Shown here: piece by piece, positions 45,844 to 54,846 of the stretch
Layout of the letters: every line of letters begins with the position of its first letter
Position numbering within the stretch: the stretch's first letter is position 1
Assembly: GCF_014287475.1 (NCBI RefSeq)
Contig: NZ_JACOPF010000004.1
Span: forward strand, 124,001-188,000
Reading direction: 5' to 3'
DNA length: 64,000 nt
Source: Mediterraneibacter hominis
Lineage (GTDB): Bacteria; Bacillota; Clostridia; Lachnospirales; Lachnospiraceae
Notes under the pieces: model-generated
What the model was told of the DNA's origin: nothing
Seen by the model: the letters and a program-made list of their open reading frames with translations, nothing else
The model's database searches: none
Program-made: the position numbers and the translations under genes

Positions 45844-46609
45844 ATAAACCGTCTCCTTCTTTTAAATCTAATTCTACCGGACAGTGATCTGACCCCATCA
45901 CATCTGTCAATATCTTCGCGTCTTCCAGTCTGTCTTTTAAGCTCTCTGACACACAAAAATAATCAATCCGCCACCCCGCATTTTTCGCGCGCGCGCTGAA
46001 CCGATATGACCACCATGAATAGATTCCTTCCTGATCTGGATAAAAATATCTATATGTGTCAATAAATCCTGCCTCCAAAAGCTCTGTGAACTTCTGCCGT
46101 TCCTCATCCGTAAATCCCGCATTTTTCCGGTTTGTCTTTGGATTTTTCAAGTCAATCTCTTTGTGTGCCACATTCATATCCCCAGTCACAATCACAGGTT
46201 TTTCTTCTTCCAAATGCTTTAAATAAGCCCGAAAGTCCTCTTCCCACTTCATCCGGTAATCAAGCCGTTTCAGCTCATTTTGAGAATTTGGTGTATATAC
46301 TGTCACAAAATAAAAATCCGCAAATTCACAGGTTATAACTCTGCCCTCCTGGTCATGCTCTTCTATCCCGATTCCATAGGTTACTGACATGGGCTCTTTC
46401 TTCGTAAAAACCGCGGTTCCTGAATATCCCTTTCTCACCGCATAATTCCAATACTGATGATACCCTTTTAAATCAAGACTTAACTGCCCTTCCTGCATTT
46501 TTGTCTCCTGGATACAGAAAATATCTGCATCCGCCTTTTCAAAAAACTCTAAGAATCCTTTCTGTACACACGCACGGATTCCATTTACATTCCACGAAAT
46601 AAGTTTCAT
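45830..46609 (-). CDS. xth: exodeoxyribonuclease III / AP endonuclease
   Basis: A 259-residue EEP-fold enzyme that repairs abasic sites and trims 3' ends. Motifs: [77 protein letters not shown], and [10 protein letters not shown] with the catalytic His. Length is normal. AAGGAGG precedes the ATG, and its 3' end overlaps the COG0523 start. Confidence 0.96.
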   Translation of the reverse strand: MKLISWNVNGIRACVQKGFLEFFEKADADIFCIQETKMQEGQLSLDLKGYHQYWNYAVRKGYSGTAVFTKKEPMSVTYGIGIEEHDQEGRVITCEFADFYFVTVYTPNSQNELKRLDYRMKWEEDFRAYLKHLEEEKPVIVTGDMNVAHKEIDLKNPKTNRKNAGFTDEERQKFTELLEAGFIDTYRYFYPDQEGIYSWWSYRFSARAKNAGWRIDYFCVSESLKDRLEDAKILTDVMGSDHCPVELDLKEGDGLYDKD

Positions 46610-46670
46610 ATTCGCCTCCTTCGTTCTGTCTGATAATACACAAGGACAGATATTCCCATACCTGCCCCTT

Positions 46671-47405
46671 TTAATAATATACTTCTTTTAAAAACAGGCC
46701 CTTTGCCGGAGCTGTAAAACCTGCCTTCTCTCTTCTGCCGGTTTCAAGTGCACTGTATATGTCTTCCATTGAAAGCTTACCCGTACCAGCATCAAGCAAA
46801 GTTCCTGTCAGAATCCGCACCATATGATATAAAAATCCATTTCCGCGATACTCAATCCGAACTTCGCCGCCTTGTCCGGCTATCATTATATCATAAATTG
46901 TCCGTCTTGTGGACTTTTCCTCTTTTTTATCTGTAAATGCCCCAAAATCATGTGTCCCTGTCAGAATTTCCGCCGCTTTTTTCATACTGGTCTGGTTCAG
47001 GTACTTTGGGTAATGAAACGAATACCGCCGGCCAAACACCCCTTGCTTCTCTTTCGTATCAATGTGGTACTCATAACACTTGCCGGAAGCGCTGTAACGT
47101 GCGTGGAACCCATTTTTCATAAGTTCTGCGCGAAGGATCCGAATATCTTCGGGAAGTTTAAGATTGAGAGACTCCTGAAACTTTGTTTCTGATACCTTGC
47201 CGCTTAAACAGATGGACACCGTCTGTCCTTTTGCATGTACGCCTGCGTCCGTACGTCCGGAGCCGTTTACTTCCACCGGATAGCCCGCTGTTTTTTCTAT
47301 TGCTTTTTCCAGTATTCCCTGAATTGTATTATCGGTACTCTGCTGCTTCTGCCATCCCTGATACCGGGTGCCATCATAGCTTACCGTCAGTTTATAGGTT
47401 CTCAT
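46671..47405 (-). CDS. truA: tRNA pseudouridine synthase A
   Basis: TruA makes pseudouridine at positions 38-40 of tRNA anticodon arms. The 244-residue protein begins [20 protein letters not shown] and has the catalytic Asp in [18 protein letters not shown], plus [14 protein letters not shown] and [20 protein letters not shown]. The ATG lies within the last codons of the importer ATPase gene (14-nt overlap), so truA is translated from the transporter mRNA. Confidence 0.96.
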   Translation of the reverse strand: MRTYKLTVSYDGTRYQGWQKQQSTDNTIQGILEKAIEKTAGYPVEVNGSGRTDAGVHAKGQTVSICLSGKVSETKFQESLNLKLPEDIRILRAELMKNGFHARYSASGKCYEYHIDTKEKQGVFGRRYSFHYPKYLNQTSMKKAAEILTGTHDFGAFTDKKEEKSTRRTIYDIMIAGQGGEVRIEYRGNGFLYHMVRILTGTLLDAGTGKLSMEDIYSALETGRREKAGFTAPAKGLFLKEVYY

Positions 47406-48048
47406 ACTCGGTCACTTTCCTGTCTTTTAAGAATAACACCCGGCTGCAGAGCATACTTATTACATCCAAATCATGGGAAACAAACAGATACGCTATCCGT
47501 TCTTTTTCCTGCAGCTCTCTTAACAGCCGGATCATCTGTGCCTGTACAGTCACATCCAATGCAGAAAGCGGCTCATCGGCAAGGATAAGCTTTGTCCCCG
47601 TAAGCAGTGCAAGAGCAATACTGATGCGTTGTCTCTGCCCTCCACTCAATTCTCTTGGATATTTATCGTAAAATTCCTCTGGAAGATGCACCTTGCTTAA
47701 CATTTCTTCTACTGCCTCACGTCGTTGTGTCTTTATATATTTCCTTTCCAGCTTCAATGGTTCTTCCAGAATCCAGCCCACTTTTTTTCTTGGATTGAGC
47801 GATTTATAGGGATCTTGAAAAATCATCTGCGGACGTTTTGTATAGTGCAGAATCTCGCCGTCATACTCCTTTAAAAGTCCAAGCGCACATTTACACAGCG
47901 TTGATTTTCCACTCCCACTCTCTCCTGCCAGACCTACAATTTCACCCTCGTAAACCGAAAAGGAGATATCCTCTAAGACCTGCTTTTTCTTCCGTCCCTC
48001 CCGATAATAAACATTCACGTGTTTTAACTCCATGACCTTATTCTCCAT
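47392..48048 (-). CDS. Opp/Nik-type ABC importer ATPase (OppF-like)
   Basis: A 218-residue ATPase: Walker A GLAGESGSGKSTLCKCALGL, Q-loop MIFQDPYKSLNPRKKVG, signature ELSGGQRQRISIALALL, Walker B LILADEPLSALDVT, His-switch LFVSHDLDVI. It is shorter than usual OppF (about 300-330), ending just after the H-loop region and lacking the C-terminal oligopeptide extension with its Cys motif, a feature also of NikE-type ATPases. The start ATG 48048 is inside the end of the partner ATPase gene. Confidence 0.92.
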   Translation of the reverse strand: MENKVMELKHVNVYYREGRKKKQVLEDISFSVYEGEIVGLAGESGSGKSTLCKCALGLLKEYDGEILHYTKRPQMIFQDPYKSLNPRKKVGWILEEPLKLERKYIKTQRREAVEEMLSKVHLPEEFYDKYPRELSGGQRQRISIALALLTGTKLILADEPLSALDVTVQAQMIRLLRELQEKERIAYLFVSHDLDVISMLCSRVLFLKDRKVTEYENL

Positions 48049-48874
48049 GAACTCCACCTGCCTTTTCTTTAAACAGCCCATAATAGGCACTGTTCGTCTG
48101 CCTTGGAGGAATCGCCTCAACCAGTTCTTTTGTATACCTTGTTTTTGGCCTGGCAAAAAGACCTTCCGCCGTCCCCTCTTCCAAAATCTCGCCGTCTTTC
48201 ATAACAAGCACTCGGCTGCACAATTCCTTGACTACCCGCAAATTATGGGAAATAAATAAAATTCCCATTCCATACTTTCTGTTCAGCTTCTTTAAGAGCT
48301 TTAAAATTTCTTCCTGTGTATATACGTCCAGGGCTGTCGTCGGTTCGTCTGCAATCAGAAGCTTTGGACGGCATATCACTGCCGCCGCAATCATTGCCCT
48401 CTGACGCATTCCTCCGGAAAGTTCATGCGGATATTTCTTGTAAACTGTCTCCACATTCTCCAATTCTACGTCTTTTAACGCCTCCAGTGCTTTCTCTTTT
48501 CTCTCCTTGCGCGTCATTTTTTCATGTAACAGGAGCGCCTCTTCCACCTGCCTTCCAATCTGCATTGTCGGATTAAGCGCTGTCATTGGCTCCTGAAAAA
48601 TCATGCTGATTTCCTTTCCCTGGAGCTTGCGCATTTGCTGTCCTGTCATAGAAAGCAGCTCTTTTTCTTCTATCTCTATTCTTCCGCTTTCTAAAACCGC
48701 ATTTTTCTTTAAAATTCCTGCGATTGCCAGGGCTGTCATTGTCTTTCCGGAACCGGATTCTCCGACAATTCCCAGAATCTCCCCTTTCTCCATAGAAAAT
48801 GAGATTCCCTTTACAGCCTGCTCCATGCTCCCCCTGTCGTCAAACCATATAGACAGATTCTCTACTTTCAGCAT
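48038..48874 (-). CDS. Opp/Nik-type ABC importer ATPase (OppD-like)
   Basis: A 278-residue ATPase: IVGESGSGKTMTALAIAGIL, MIFQEPMTALNPTMQIGRQV, HELSGGMRQRAMIAAAVICR, LLIADEPTTALDVYTQEEIL, LFISHNLRVV. Its length is between NikD and full OppD, and the C-terminal tail has only a short extension (RPKTRYTKELVEAIPPR). Start ATG 48874 overlaps the permease stop (TAATG) with GGAGGTGG upstream. Confidence 0.93.
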   Translation of the reverse strand: MLKVENLSIWFDDRGSMEQAVKGISFSMEKGEILGIVGESGSGKTMTALAIAGILKKNAVLESGRIEIEEKELLSMTGQQMRKLQGKEISMIFQEPMTALNPTMQIGRQVEEALLLHEKMTRKERKEKALEALKDVELENVETVYKKYPHELSGGMRQRAMIAAAVICRPKLLIADEPTTALDVYTQEEILKLLKKLNRKYGMGILFISHNLRVVKELCSRVLVMKDGEILEEGTAEGLFARPKTRYTKELVEAIPPRQTNSAYYGLFKEKAGGVHGE

Positions 48875-49692
48875 TATCTTCCACCTCCAAATCTGTCCAG
48901 AATCCCTTCTCCTAACATTCCCACACCCAGAACCAGAAGTACCAGAAAAACACCTGGAAAAATTGCGCACCATGGGCCTCCCGCCAGATAGGTCTGCGCC
49001 TCTGACAACATTCTCCCGAGGCTTGCATCTGGAGGTTGTACGCCGATTCCCAGATAGCTCATCCCCGCTTCTGCCAGAACCGCATTATTAAATCCGATAG
49101 TAAGCGACGACAAAAGCGCCGGCAAAATATTGGGAAGTATATGCACAAATAAAATTCGCCAGGCAGGTACACCAATCAATTTCGCACTGATGACATAATC
49201 CTCTTTTACGCACCGCATAAACTCTCCCCGTACAACCCTTGCAAAGCTGGGAATAAACGCGATTCCAAGCGCTGCCATCACCTTATATTTTCCAGGGCCT
49301 GAAATACTTATGATAACCAATGCCAGAAGAACACTTGGAAACGCCGCCAGTGCATCATTGATTCTCATAAGTCCTTCATCCAGCCAGCCGCCAAAATATC
49401 CGGTCAGTGCCCCGATTATAATTCCTGCTGTTCCTCCAATTACAATCGTCCCTGCCGCAACCACAAATGTACTGCCAGCTCCGGTCAGCACGCGGCTTAA
49501 TACATCCCGCCCAAACTGATCTGTTCCAAACAGGTGCGCAAAGGAAGGCCCCTGTAACTTCAAGGTACCTGCCATTGCTTCCGGATCATAGGGAGCCCAG
49601 AAGAATCCCAGCACAATCAATACCGCCATAACACCTGTCACCGCGGCTCCTGCTGTAAAATAAAAAGAATCTGGTTTCTTATGTTTTCTCAT
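48874..49692 (-). CDS. Opp/Nik-type ABC importer permease (OppC/NikC-like)
   Basis: A 272-residue inner-membrane permease with about six helices. N-terminal OppC region (FGTDQFGRDVLSRVLTGAG) and the EAA loop ALGIAFIPSFARVVRGEFM, then VHILPNILPALLSSLTIGFN. The ATGA start overlaps the stop of the first permease gene. The DQFGRDVLSR motif is typical of DppC/OppC/NikC. Confidence 0.94.
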   Translation of the reverse strand: MRKHKKPDSFYFTAGAAVTGVMAVLIVLGFFWAPYDPEAMAGTLKLQGPSFAHLFGTDQFGRDVLSRVLTGAGSTFVVAAGTIVIGGTAGIIIGALTGYFGGWLDEGLMRINDALAAFPSVLLALVIISISGPGKYKVMAALGIAFIPSFARVVRGEFMRCVKEDYVISAKLIGVPAWRILFVHILPNILPALLSSLTIGFNNAVLAEAGMSYLGIGVQPPDASLGRMLSEAQTYLAGGPWCAIFPGVFLVLLVLGVGMLGEGILDRFGGGR

Positions 49693-50627
49693 ATTTCAAT
49701 CCTCTTGTCTAATTTACGGTACAACAAATCTACTACGGCATTTGTCACCAGAATCACAATCGCAATCAGCACAATCACTGCCTCTACAACAGGATAGTCT
49801 CTTTTCGATATAGAAGAGATCAGGGTTCTTCCAAGTCCTGGGATCCCAAACACCTGCTCTATCACAATACTGTTGGCAATCACATCCGCTATCATTACAC
49901 CTAAAAAAGTAATCACCGGCAAAAATCCGTTTTTAAATACATGGACAAACAGGACTCTCCAAGGGCCATTTCCTCGGCTTTTGGCTGTGCGCACATAATC
50001 TTGCCCTAATTGATCTAACATGGAGCTTCTTAACATCTTCATTGTCATTGCCGCCTTTGGGAGCGCAATGGCAAGAGACGGCAATAGTAAGTATCCTAAA
50101 AAGCCCGCCAGGTTTTCTGTATAGGAAATATAGCCTCCCGGTGTAAAAAAATGAAAGACCAACCCGAACAAAACGGTCAGAAGCATACCGATAAAAAAAG
50201 GCGGCACTGACATGAGCACCTGATTCAGTGCCAGAAAAATTCTGTCCAACATATGGTTTTCATAGTAAACACACAAAACTCCCAACGGAATAGACAATAG
50301 GACAATAAACAAAAATGACATCACCGTCATAGTGACTGTGATCGGGATTTTGTCCGCGATCAGTTCCTTAACTGGAATCTGATACGAATAGGATGTTCCC
50401 ATATCACCTGATACGAAATTTTTTACCCATTCCCCATAACGAACTGTCAGGGGGCGGTTCAGCCCCATCTCGTCACGCAGCGCTTCCACCTTTGCTTCCG
50501 TCGCTTCTGTGCCCAGAATCGTCCGAGCCGGATCCCCTGGTATAATCTCAAATGCCAGGAAAGCAAGGATACTGACAATTAATAATGCGATTATAAGACC
50601 TGTTATTTTTTTTATAATAAACTTCAT
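49689..50627 (-). CDS. Opp/Nik-type ABC importer permease (OppB/NikB-like)
   Basis: A 312-residue permease. Family features: N-terminal helix MKFIIKKITGLIIALLIVSI, PGDPARTILGTEATEAKVEA, the extracellular loop before FIVLLSIPLGVLCVYYENHM, and the EAA loop YVRTAKSRGNGPWRVLFVHV. The start is ATG 50627 with GGAGG five bases upstream; a TTG four codons earlier is also open. Confidence 0.94.
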   Translation of the reverse strand: MKFIIKKITGLIIALLIVSILAFLAFEIIPGDPARTILGTEATEAKVEALRDEMGLNRPLTVRYGEWVKNFVSGDMGTSYSYQIPVKELIADKIPITVTMTVMSFLFIVLLSIPLGVLCVYYENHMLDRIFLALNQVLMSVPPFFIGMLLTVLFGLVFHFFTPGGYISYTENLAGFLGYLLLPSLAIALPKAAMTMKMLRSSMLDQLGQDYVRTAKSRGNGPWRVLFVHVFKNGFLPVITFLGVMIADVIANSIVIEQVFGIPGLGRTLISSISKRDYPVVEAVIVLIAIVILVTNAVVDLLYRKLDKRIEI

Positions 50628-50662
50628 GCTTTCCTCCAAAGGCTTTCTGCTTTTGCAGTTTC

Positions 50663-52207
50663 CTACTCAACCATATAAATCGTAGACATGTCCTGCACAT
50701 ACAAAGGATAAAACTCATATCCATCATATTTGTCACTGACTGCCACTAAGTTTGCAAGATCCTGAATATATACATTTGCGGCTTTCTCTGCAAGAATTCC
50801 TTCCAACTCTTTATATAATTCTGTCTGCTTTTCTTCATCCACTGTAGAGATTGCCTCTTTAAATATTTCGTCGTACTTCTCGTCTTTAAAATTGATAAAG
50901 TTTCCCTCTGCATCTGACACAAACCGTTCCAACATAGCTCGCGCGGACAGGTTAGAAGCATCCACTCCCACTACAGTAGACTGAAAATTGCGCCCTGCAT
51001 AGACGTCCTCCAGCCAGGCTTCCCACTCGATCGGTTTAATTGTCACGTTCACTCCGATATTTTTCAGCTCCTCTGCTATCACCTGCGCCGTATCTACATG
51101 CGGCTGATCCGCCGAGCTTACCGTAATTTCTAAATCAAATCCATCTGGATACCCTGCTTCTTTTAGCAGTTCTTTCGCCTTCTCGTAGTCCTGCTCATAA
51201 TAGTTTGTATAGGATTCGTCAAAATATTTCTTCAATCCCGGATACATGCTTGTCCCTACACGCACCCCTTTTCCATCCGCTATCATCGCCATAATCTCAT
51301 CTGGATTGACGGCATAGCACAACGCCTGGCGCACCTTCTCATTATTTAACGGCTCTGCGTCATTATTCAGGTACAATGCCTGTACCAGGTTCATTGTGCC
51401 TTCCTCAATATGAAATCCTTTTGTAAGCTCGGCTGCCTGTGCAGATGTCAGACGCATATACATATCAATTGAGCCACCCTTTAAATTCGTGACTACCATA
51501 TCTGCGTCTGCCACAATCTTAAATTCGACTTCATCCAGATGTGCCTTCTCTCCCCAATAGCTCTCATTTTTCTTTAAAACAATATTTTCCTGCGGGGAAC
51601 GGGACTCAAATACAAACGGCCCTGTGCCCACCGGAGCTGTCTCCAGTTCTTCGTAACCTTCAGGAATAATTGCGGTCGTCATATAGGCAAGAAATTCCGT
51701 ATTCGGCTCTGTCAGACGTATCTCTATTGTTTTCTCATCCAGGATATTGACGCTCTCAATAATAGAATACGCCGATACAAACGGTTCTCCGTCTGACGTA
51801 TCGGCGCATCTGTCAATTGAATATTTTACATCTTCTGCCGTAACGTCCTTCCCATTATGGAACTGAACCCCATCACGCAAAGTAAAGGTATATACTTTTG
51901 CATCTTCTGAAATTTCATAACTGCTCGCTACGGCTTCTACTAAATTTCCATCCTTGTCTGGCTTCACCAGACCTTCATAAATGTTAAACAAAACCTCTTT
52001 TGTTCCTGCCGCAACTGCTTTGTGTGGGTCAAGACTGTCCAAATCCTGGGAAATACCAACACGGATACTCCCACCTTCGACCGGTTTTCCTGAAAGTTCA
52101 TTTTCGGTTGCAGACGCTGTTTGATTCTTATCACCTGAACACCCGTTCAGTGCAACAGACAAAACAACTGTCAACACCAAAAGAATCGCTGTACCTCTTC
52201 TTTTCAT
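50663..52207 (-). CDS. SBP_bac_5 family solute-binding lipoprotein
   Basis: A 514-residue extracytoplasmic binding protein for peptides or metal chelates. The lipoprotein signal (MKRRGTAILLVLTVVLSVAL, then a Cys in NGC) starts it, followed by RVGISQDLDSLDPHKAVAAG, YTFTLRDGVQFHNGKDVTAE and LRDGV/YFD family landmarks, and late LNNDAEPLNNEKVRQALCYA. The ATG at 52207 follows AAGGAGGAG. Its promoter is at 52255-52283. Peptide versus nickel ligand cannot be read from sequence. Confidence 0.93.
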   Translation of the reverse strand: MKRRGTAILLVLTVVLSVALNGCSGDKNQTASATENELSGKPVEGGSIRVGISQDLDSLDPHKAVAAGTKEVLFNIYEGLVKPDKDGNLVEAVASSYEISEDAKVYTFTLRDGVQFHNGKDVTAEDVKYSIDRCADTSDGEPFVSAYSIIESVNILDEKTIEIRLTEPNTEFLAYMTTAIIPEGYEELETAPVGTGPFVFESRSPQENIVLKKNESYWGEKAHLDEVEFKIVADADMVVTNLKGGSIDMYMRLTSAQAAELTKGFHIEEGTMNLVQALYLNNDAEPLNNEKVRQALCYAVNPDEIMAMIADGKGVRVGTSMYPGLKKYFDESYTNYYEQDYEKAKELLKEAGYPDGFDLEITVSSADQPHVDTAQVIAEELKNIGVNVTIKPIEWEAWLEDVYAGRNFQSTVVGVDASNLSARAMLERFVSDAEGNFINFKDEKYDEIFKEAISTVDEEKQTELYKELEGILAEKAANVYIQDLANLVAVSDKYDGYEFYPLYVQDMSTIYMVE

Positions 52208-52254
52208 GTCTGTCTCCTCCTTCAAATAACCTTCATTATTAAATTGTCGAACTC

Positions 52255-52283
52255 ATTGTAAGGGATTTTTCTATATTTTGCAA
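52255..52283 (-). promoter_or_regulatory. promoter of the ABC importer operon
   Basis: On the minus strand TTGCAA (52283-52278), 17 bases, TACAAT (52260-52255). It points to the binding-protein gene, and probably drives transcription on through truA and beyond. Confidence 0.65.
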
Positions 52284-52292
52284 GTGTTTCCT

Positions 52293-52321
52293 TTGCAAAA
52301 AGCAAAGGGATTGTGTATACT
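52293..52321 (+). promoter_or_regulatory. promoter of nrdR
   Basis: TTGCAA (52293-52298), 17 bases, TATACT (52316-52321). It is back-to-back with the importer promoter, their -35 hexamers being 9 nt apart, so one regulator could affect both. Confidence 0.65.
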
Positions 52322-52372
52322 GAAGTCAGAATGAAAGTAACACCAGAAATAGCAAGAAAGGCAGGTTCTCAT

Positions 52373-52822
52373 ATGAAGTGTCCATATTGTGGTCATCCAG
52401 ATACAAGAGTCATTGATTCCAGGCCGGCAGAAGATAAAAATTCTATCCGCAGGAGGCGTTCCTGCGATGAATGTGGCAAACGTTTTACCACATATGAAAA
52501 GGTAGAGACGATTCCCTTGATTGTAATAAAAAAGGACAACAATCGGGAACAATATAACCGTTCCAAAATTGAGCATGGTATTTTAAGCGCGTGCTATAAG
52601 CGCCCTGTCTCAGCGGTTGAGATCCAGAAGACAATCGACTCCGTTGAACTGGAGATCTTCAACCGAGAAGAAAAAGAAATTCCAAGCAGCCTCATCGGAG
52701 AGATTGTAATGGATAAATTAAAAGCGCTGGATCCTGTCGCTTATGTAAGATTTGCTTCTGTTTACCGAGAATTCAAGGACGTCAATACCTTTATGGATGA
52801 GCTGAAAAAATTTCTTCAATAG
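52373..52822 (+). CDS. nrdR: ribonucleotide reductase transcriptional repressor NrdR
   Basis: NrdR senses dATP/ATP and represses nrd genes. The 149-residue protein has an N-terminal zinc ribbon (MKCPYCGHPDTRVIDSR, CDECGKRFTTYEKVE) and the ATP-cone (PLIVIKKDNNREQYNRSKIE, IGEIVMDKLKALDPVAYVRF). ATG 52373 gives the canonical start; AAAGGCAGG lies upstream. Upstream in-frame starts from 52313 would put extra residues before the zinc ribbon and are rejected. Confidence 0.96.
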   Translation: MKCPYCGHPDTRVIDSRPAEDKNSIRRRRSCDECGKRFTTYEKVETIPLIVIKKDNNREQYNRSKIEHGILSACYKRPVSAVEIQKTIDSVELEIFNREEKEIPSSLIGEIVMDKLKALDPVAYVRFASVYREFKDVNTFMDELKKFLQ

Positions 52823-52839
52823 AAAAAATGTACTCTGTT

Positions 52840-52884
52840 AAAAAAGTGAGAGAAAGCGGAATACATTGTTCCGCTTTCTCTCAC
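52840..52884. terminator. terminator between nrdR and the esterase gene
   Basis: A perfect 16-pair stem GTGAGAGAAAGCGGAA (52846-52861) / TTCCGCTTTCTCTCAC (52869-52884) with a 7-nt loop. The minus strand continues with TTTTTT, so it is a strong terminator for the esterase operon and may also stop nrdR. Confidence 0.88.
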
Positions 52885-52885
52885 C

Positions 52886-53785
52886 CTATACTCTTTCTTG
52901 TATTTTGGACTGGATCCAGTCACAGATCTTGTCCGTATGCTTTACGGCAAGTTTTCTTTGTATTCCCCTGTTTTGCCATTTTGTCTTCAGATCTATATAA
53001 GCATAGTTAAAATGATTTTCTATAAATCCATGCAGAGCCTCTCTCTCATAACAGAATTCTACAGATACTCCCGACTTCCTAAGCAATTTTCCATAGCTTT
53101 TTCCACCTTGATTCAGATTATCTCTGCCACATAACAGCAAATATGTATCCGGCATACCTTCCAGCATTTCTACCTTCATTAACTCTGGTGATACCATCGG
53201 GTTTTTTAAATTCTGCTCTTCCGTATAATAATAGGCAAATGTGTCCATAAGCTTTCCTTTTACGGAGAGACGGATCCTCTGTCTTTCTTTCGACTTCCTA
53301 TAGACATCCATATATGGATAATCCAGAATCTGACTTCCAATAGCATGTACACCACTTTGTTTGTCCATAAATGCAGCCCCTGCTGCCAGATTTGCCCCCG
53401 CACTGTGTCCCCATATAAGCACATGTCCCTGTTTCAGTCCATACTCCTTATATACGTGTTTCACACATGCAAAGACATCCTCTACACCTGTTGGATATTT
53501 ATATTGCGGAGATCTCCGGTAGTCACACGCAACAACCGGAATTTTCAAGCTCTCATGGATATAGGCACATAAATCATCATCATCTCGGGCCGTATTATAC
53601 ATAAAACCGCCGCCATGTACTTCTACAATCACATAGTCCCTGCGAGTACTCTTCTTATCATAATATAAGGCCTCAAAGCTACACTCTCCTGGAAGTTCCC
53701 GGACTTCTCCAAGAAGCTTGCGCTGCCCTCTTTTCTGCATATACTCCTGGCTTTGAACAATCTGCTTCATCGTATAATACTTCAT
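52886..53785 (-). CDS. alpha/beta hydrolase, HSL-type esterase
   Basis: A 299-residue hydrolase. Oxyanion motif VEVHGGGFMYNTARDDDD, nucleophile elbow LIWGHSAGANLAAGAAF, catalytic Asp region LLLCGRDNLNQGG and His in EALHGFIENHF. The HGGG and GHSAG pair marks the hormone-sensitive lipase (family IV) carboxylesterases. No signal peptide, so cytoplasmic. The ATG at 53785 overlaps the lacI stop (TGATG). Substrate unknown; with a deacetylase in the same operon an acylated glycan is plausible. Confidence 0.88.
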   Translation of the reverse strand: MKYYTMKQIVQSQEYMQKRGQRKLLGEVRELPGECSFEALYYDKKSTRRDYVIVEVHGGGFMYNTARDDDDLCAYIHESLKIPVVACDYRRSPQYKYPTGVEDVFACVKHVYKEYGLKQGHVLIWGHSAGANLAAGAAFMDKQSGVHAIGSQILDYPYMDVYRKSKERQRIRLSVKGKLMDTFAYYYTEEQNLKNPMVSPELMKVEMLEGMPDTYLLLCGRDNLNQGGKSYGKLLRKSGVSVEFCYEREALHGFIENHFNYAYIDLKTKWQNRGIQRKLAVKHTDKICDWIQSKIQERV

Positions 53786-54825
53786 CACATTCTTCCTCTC
53801 CTGCCAATCTGCCGCGTAGTCTGCCGGACGATTATCTCTCCTTCGAAAATCTTTTTGGTTTTTTCTTTCGCACCCTTTCTTATCTGATCTATCAGCATTT
53901 CCGCTGCTATTTTCCCCATCTCTCTCGTAGGCTGGGCAATGGTAGTCAGCGCCGGACAAGTCAACTCTCCCAATGAAATATTGTCATACCCAATCACACT
54001 GATGTCTTCCGGCACATGTATCCCTGTATTGCACAGCGCAGTTACACAGCCAATCGCTAATAAATCTATCGCCGTCATAAGTGCATCCGGCCGTTCCCCT
54101 TTAAGAGACGCAAAATACGTTCCCGCCTGAATTCCTGCTTTCATATAATCCGTATTCTGTTCTGCCGGACACTGATAAACAAACTGAGGCAAATAGGGCA
54201 GGCCGCACTCTTTCAGCCCATCTTTAAACCCTTCAAAACGTGACTCTGTCGCCTGGATACTATCCATATTACGAATATATCCAATCTTTTTACAGCCCGT
54301 CTTTTTCAGAAAATGTACCCCTTGCATCGTAGATAAATATCCGTCCGTATATACGCAGGATACATTTTCTTTTTTCCCTATTACTTCATCCATGAAGATA
54401 ATAGGAATCTCCTCTGAAATCTGCTTTAAATAACGCATCATAGCAGGTTTCACGCCGTATGTATTATATATAATACCATCTATATTGCGCTTCAGAAGTT
54501 CATTTATATATTCCTTTTCCGATATGGCGTTTCCTGTATTGCAGACCATTACCATATAGCCCTCACGCACAGCCGTATCTTCTACTCCGTTGAACATCTC
54601 TCCATAAAACATATTCGTATATTCTGGCACGAGAAAAGCAATTGTTTTCGTCTGCCCTGTCCGAATTCCTTTTGCAAAATAACTCGGCGAATACTGAAGC
54701 TGGGCGATTGCATCTTCCACCGCCCTTTTTGTCTCCGGCTTCACTCTGGGATCCCCATTTATCACTCTGGAAACTGTTGATTTAGAGACATGTGCTATTT
54801 TAGCCACATCAAAAATCGTTGCCAT
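53785..54825 (-). CDS. LacI-family transcriptional regulator
   Basis: A 346-residue repressor: N-terminal HTH TIFDVAKIAHVSKSTVSRVI and hinge YSPSYFAKGIRTGQTKTIAF, then a periplasmic-binding-protein-like effector domain (FKDGLKECGLPYLPQF, ALMTAIDLLAIGCVTAL, SVIGYDNISLGELTCPALTT). It lies in the operon it most likely controls; twin AACGTT-centred operators sit before the first gene. GGAGG precedes the ATG. Confidence 0.93.
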   Translation of the reverse strand: MATIFDVAKIAHVSKSTVSRVINGDPRVKPETKRAVEDAIAQLQYSPSYFAKGIRTGQTKTIAFLVPEYTNMFYGEMFNGVEDTAVREGYMVMVCNTGNAISEKEYINELLKRNIDGIIYNTYGVKPAMMRYLKQISEEIPIIFMDEVIGKKENVSCVYTDGYLSTMQGVHFLKKTGCKKIGYIRNMDSIQATESRFEGFKDGLKECGLPYLPQFVYQCPAEQNTDYMKAGIQAGTYFASLKGERPDALMTAIDLLAIGCVTALCNTGIHVPEDISVIGYDNISLGELTCPALTTIAQPTREMGKIAAEMLIDQIRKGAKEKTKKIFEGEIIVRQTTRQIGRRGRM

Positions 54826-54846
54826 GCCGTTCCTCCGTTTTATTTA

